Assembly: GCF_900002575.1 (NCBI RefSeq)
Contig: NZ_LN650648.1
Span: 1,589,565-1,653,564, forward strand
DNA: 64,000 nucleotides
From: Romboutsia hominis
GTDB taxonomy: Bacteria; Bacillota; Clostridia; Peptostreptococcales; Peptostreptococcaceae
Direction: 5' to 3'
Below are positions 63,300 through 64,000 of this stretch, in pieces (the stretch's first letter is position 1; each line of letters opens with the position of its first letter). The notes beneath the pieces were generated by a model. That model saw only the letters and a list, made by a program, of their open reading frames with translations. It searched no databases and had not been told where the DNA came from. The translations under genes were made by a program, and so were the position numbers.

Positions 63300-63615
63300 T
63301 TAACTACAACCAGTGCATCCATGGCAGCCTGCACCTTGAGGCATATTATCAACATTTATTATAAATCCGTTAGGTGTTTCTATAATTGTCACATCTTTAT
63401 ATTTCTCATACTCTAACTTATCCATAACAAAATGTAGTCCATCTATAAAATACTCCACATCGGATTCTTCTTTTTCATCTAATGCTAGATTAAATATTGC
63501 TCCGCTACATCCAAATCCTGCAAAATATATTCTTATTGTGCCCGGTTTATCTTTATTTTTTTTCTATTATACCTTTTAATAAATTTATTGCAGATTGTGG
63601 TAAATTTACCTTCAT
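63300..63615 (-). pseudogene. HesB/IscA-like protein, frameshifted
   Basis: GGAGG precedes ATG 63615, and the frame reads MKVNLPQSAINLLKGIIEKK then stops. Shifting by one base in the A8 tract (plus-strand T8, 63556-63563) restores NKDKPGTIRIYFAGFGCSGAIFN, then LHFVMDKLEYEKY, TPNGFIINVDN and a Cys-rich end GAGCHGCTGCS. This is a HesB-like iron-sulfur protein with FGCSG and CHGCTGC. One base too many (or two too few) in the homopolymer; a sequencing error or phase variation would look the same. The flanking 63046-63299 shows no further gene. Confidence 0.8.
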
Positions 63616-63685
63616 ATCTAGTACCTCCATCTATTTATATATACTTATACTTATTCAATAAATAGATTATTGATGTTATTTAAAA

Positions 63686-64000
63686 CTAAAAATTGATTGG
63701 TAATAATGAATTAATAACTAAGACTAAATATAAAAGTATAATAATGATATTTAACCATTTATATATGAACAATATAGCTATAAACTCTCGAATCAGCGCG
63801 CTTGGGAGAAAATAAAAAGCTGTAGGAGCTCCTACACCATTTGCCTTTAATCCAACCTTACGAGCAAATATTGATGCACGGAATACATGATAATTATTAG
63901 TTACAAAAATACATTTATAATTACCTGATTTATCCATAATTGCCTTAGAAAACTTCATGTTCTCATACGTTGTTGTGGATTTATCCTCAGCAATAATATC
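63686..64000 (-). CDS. YdcF/ElyC-like DUF218 protein, C-terminal part
   Basis: The gene enters from beyond the right edge. The frame is open to 64000 and reads DIIAEDKSTTTYENMKFSKAIMD, a match to the DUF218 pattern ED-STTTYEN, followed by FVTNNYHVFRASIFARKVGLKANGVGAPTAFYF and two C-terminal membrane helices (REFIAILFIYKWLNIIIILLY). DUF218 proteins such as YdcF, SanA and ElyC act in envelope metabolism. The ATG at 63958 is internal, not the start. Confidence 0.85.
   Translation of the reverse strand, partial: DIIAEDKSTTTYENMKFSKAIMDKSGNYKCIFVTNNYHVFRASIFARKVGLKANGVGAPTAFYFLPSALIREFIAILFIYKWLNIIIILLYLVLVINSLLPINF

Noticed and set aside
1-64000. tRNA or rRNA genes, insertion sequences, prophage
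   Set aside because: I saw no cloverleaf-type GGTTCGA blocks, no GC-rich rRNA-like stretch, and no transposase, integrase or phage structural motifs.

Overview
The window is very AT-rich, with densely packed genes, AGGAGG-type ribosome binding sites and T-rich intrinsic terminators. It encodes spore coat, Stickland-type and strictly anaerobic functions (a CO dehydrogenase, a clostridial zinc phospholipase C, L-2-hydroxyacid dehydrogenase). This fits an anaerobic spore-forming Peptostreptococcaceae member. Paraclostridium (bifermentans/sordellii group) is my best guess, mainly from the alpha-toxin-like phospholipase C and the overall gene style. It looks like ordinary chromosome: I see no integrase, transposase, phage module, CRISPR array, tRNA or rRNA.

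Layout. 1-9.2 kb: a partial SDR oxidoreductase, a TetR/dienelactone-hydrolase-like divergon, a DUF2798 membrane protein behind a tandem structured leader, a CotF-like coat protein, another SDR, an orphan CooS and a berberine-bridge-type flavoenzyme. 9.3-14.3 kb: a MacB-like ABC exporter with a very large coiled-coil permease, divergent from a TetR gene with three shared operator-like sites. 14.4-24.2 kb: a sialic-acid operon (solute-binding lipoprotein, two permeases, two ATPases of the peptide type, NanE, NanK, NanA, an SGNH esterase) below an RpiR-family regulator. 24.5-31.3 kb: a two-component system, an FtsX-type ABC exporter and a lipoprotein metallophosphoesterase in one operon. 31.4-34.4 kb: DUF4003, DUF3189 and a uracil-DNA-glycosylase-like protein, with candidate structured RNAs between them. 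34.7-38.3 kb: oleate hydratase, a TetR regulator and a TDT/SLAC1-like channel. 38.6-44.3 kb: a DUF2922 pseudogene, an antibiotic-resistance-type ABC-F protein with an attenuator leader, a zinc ribbon protein and a MerR/MATE divergon. 44.4-54.9 kb: a GlpA/GlpB-like flavoprotein pair, PepSY, threonine aldolase, FUSC, a second MATE, phospholipase C behind phased A-tracts, and an EamA transporter. 55-64 kb: a SLAP-like protein, EcsC, a SAM-riboswitch-controlled metY-metA pair, a niacin transporter, lactate dehydrogenase, the NiaR repressor, a frameshifted HesB-like gene and a partial YdcF.

The most interesting material is non-coding or at gene starts: (i) a tandem pair of about 57-nt structured repeats ahead of DUF2798 that I cannot assign to a known RNA class; (ii) a roughly 120-nt promoter-to-terminator RNA at 33.35-33.47 kb; (iii) a textbook terminator/antiterminator leader before the ABC-F gene; (iv) 10-bp-phased A-tracts upstream of the phospholipase C promoter; and (v) three genes (metY, DUF4003, DUF2922) in which a good ribosome binding site and ATG are followed within seven codons by an in-frame TAA where lysine would be expected, after which the conserved protein continues in frame. 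A fourth gene (HesB-like) is broken in an A8 tract.

Start codons were moved inward from the longest open frame wherever a clear ribosome binding site decided it. All family names come from reading the sequence; no database search was possible.
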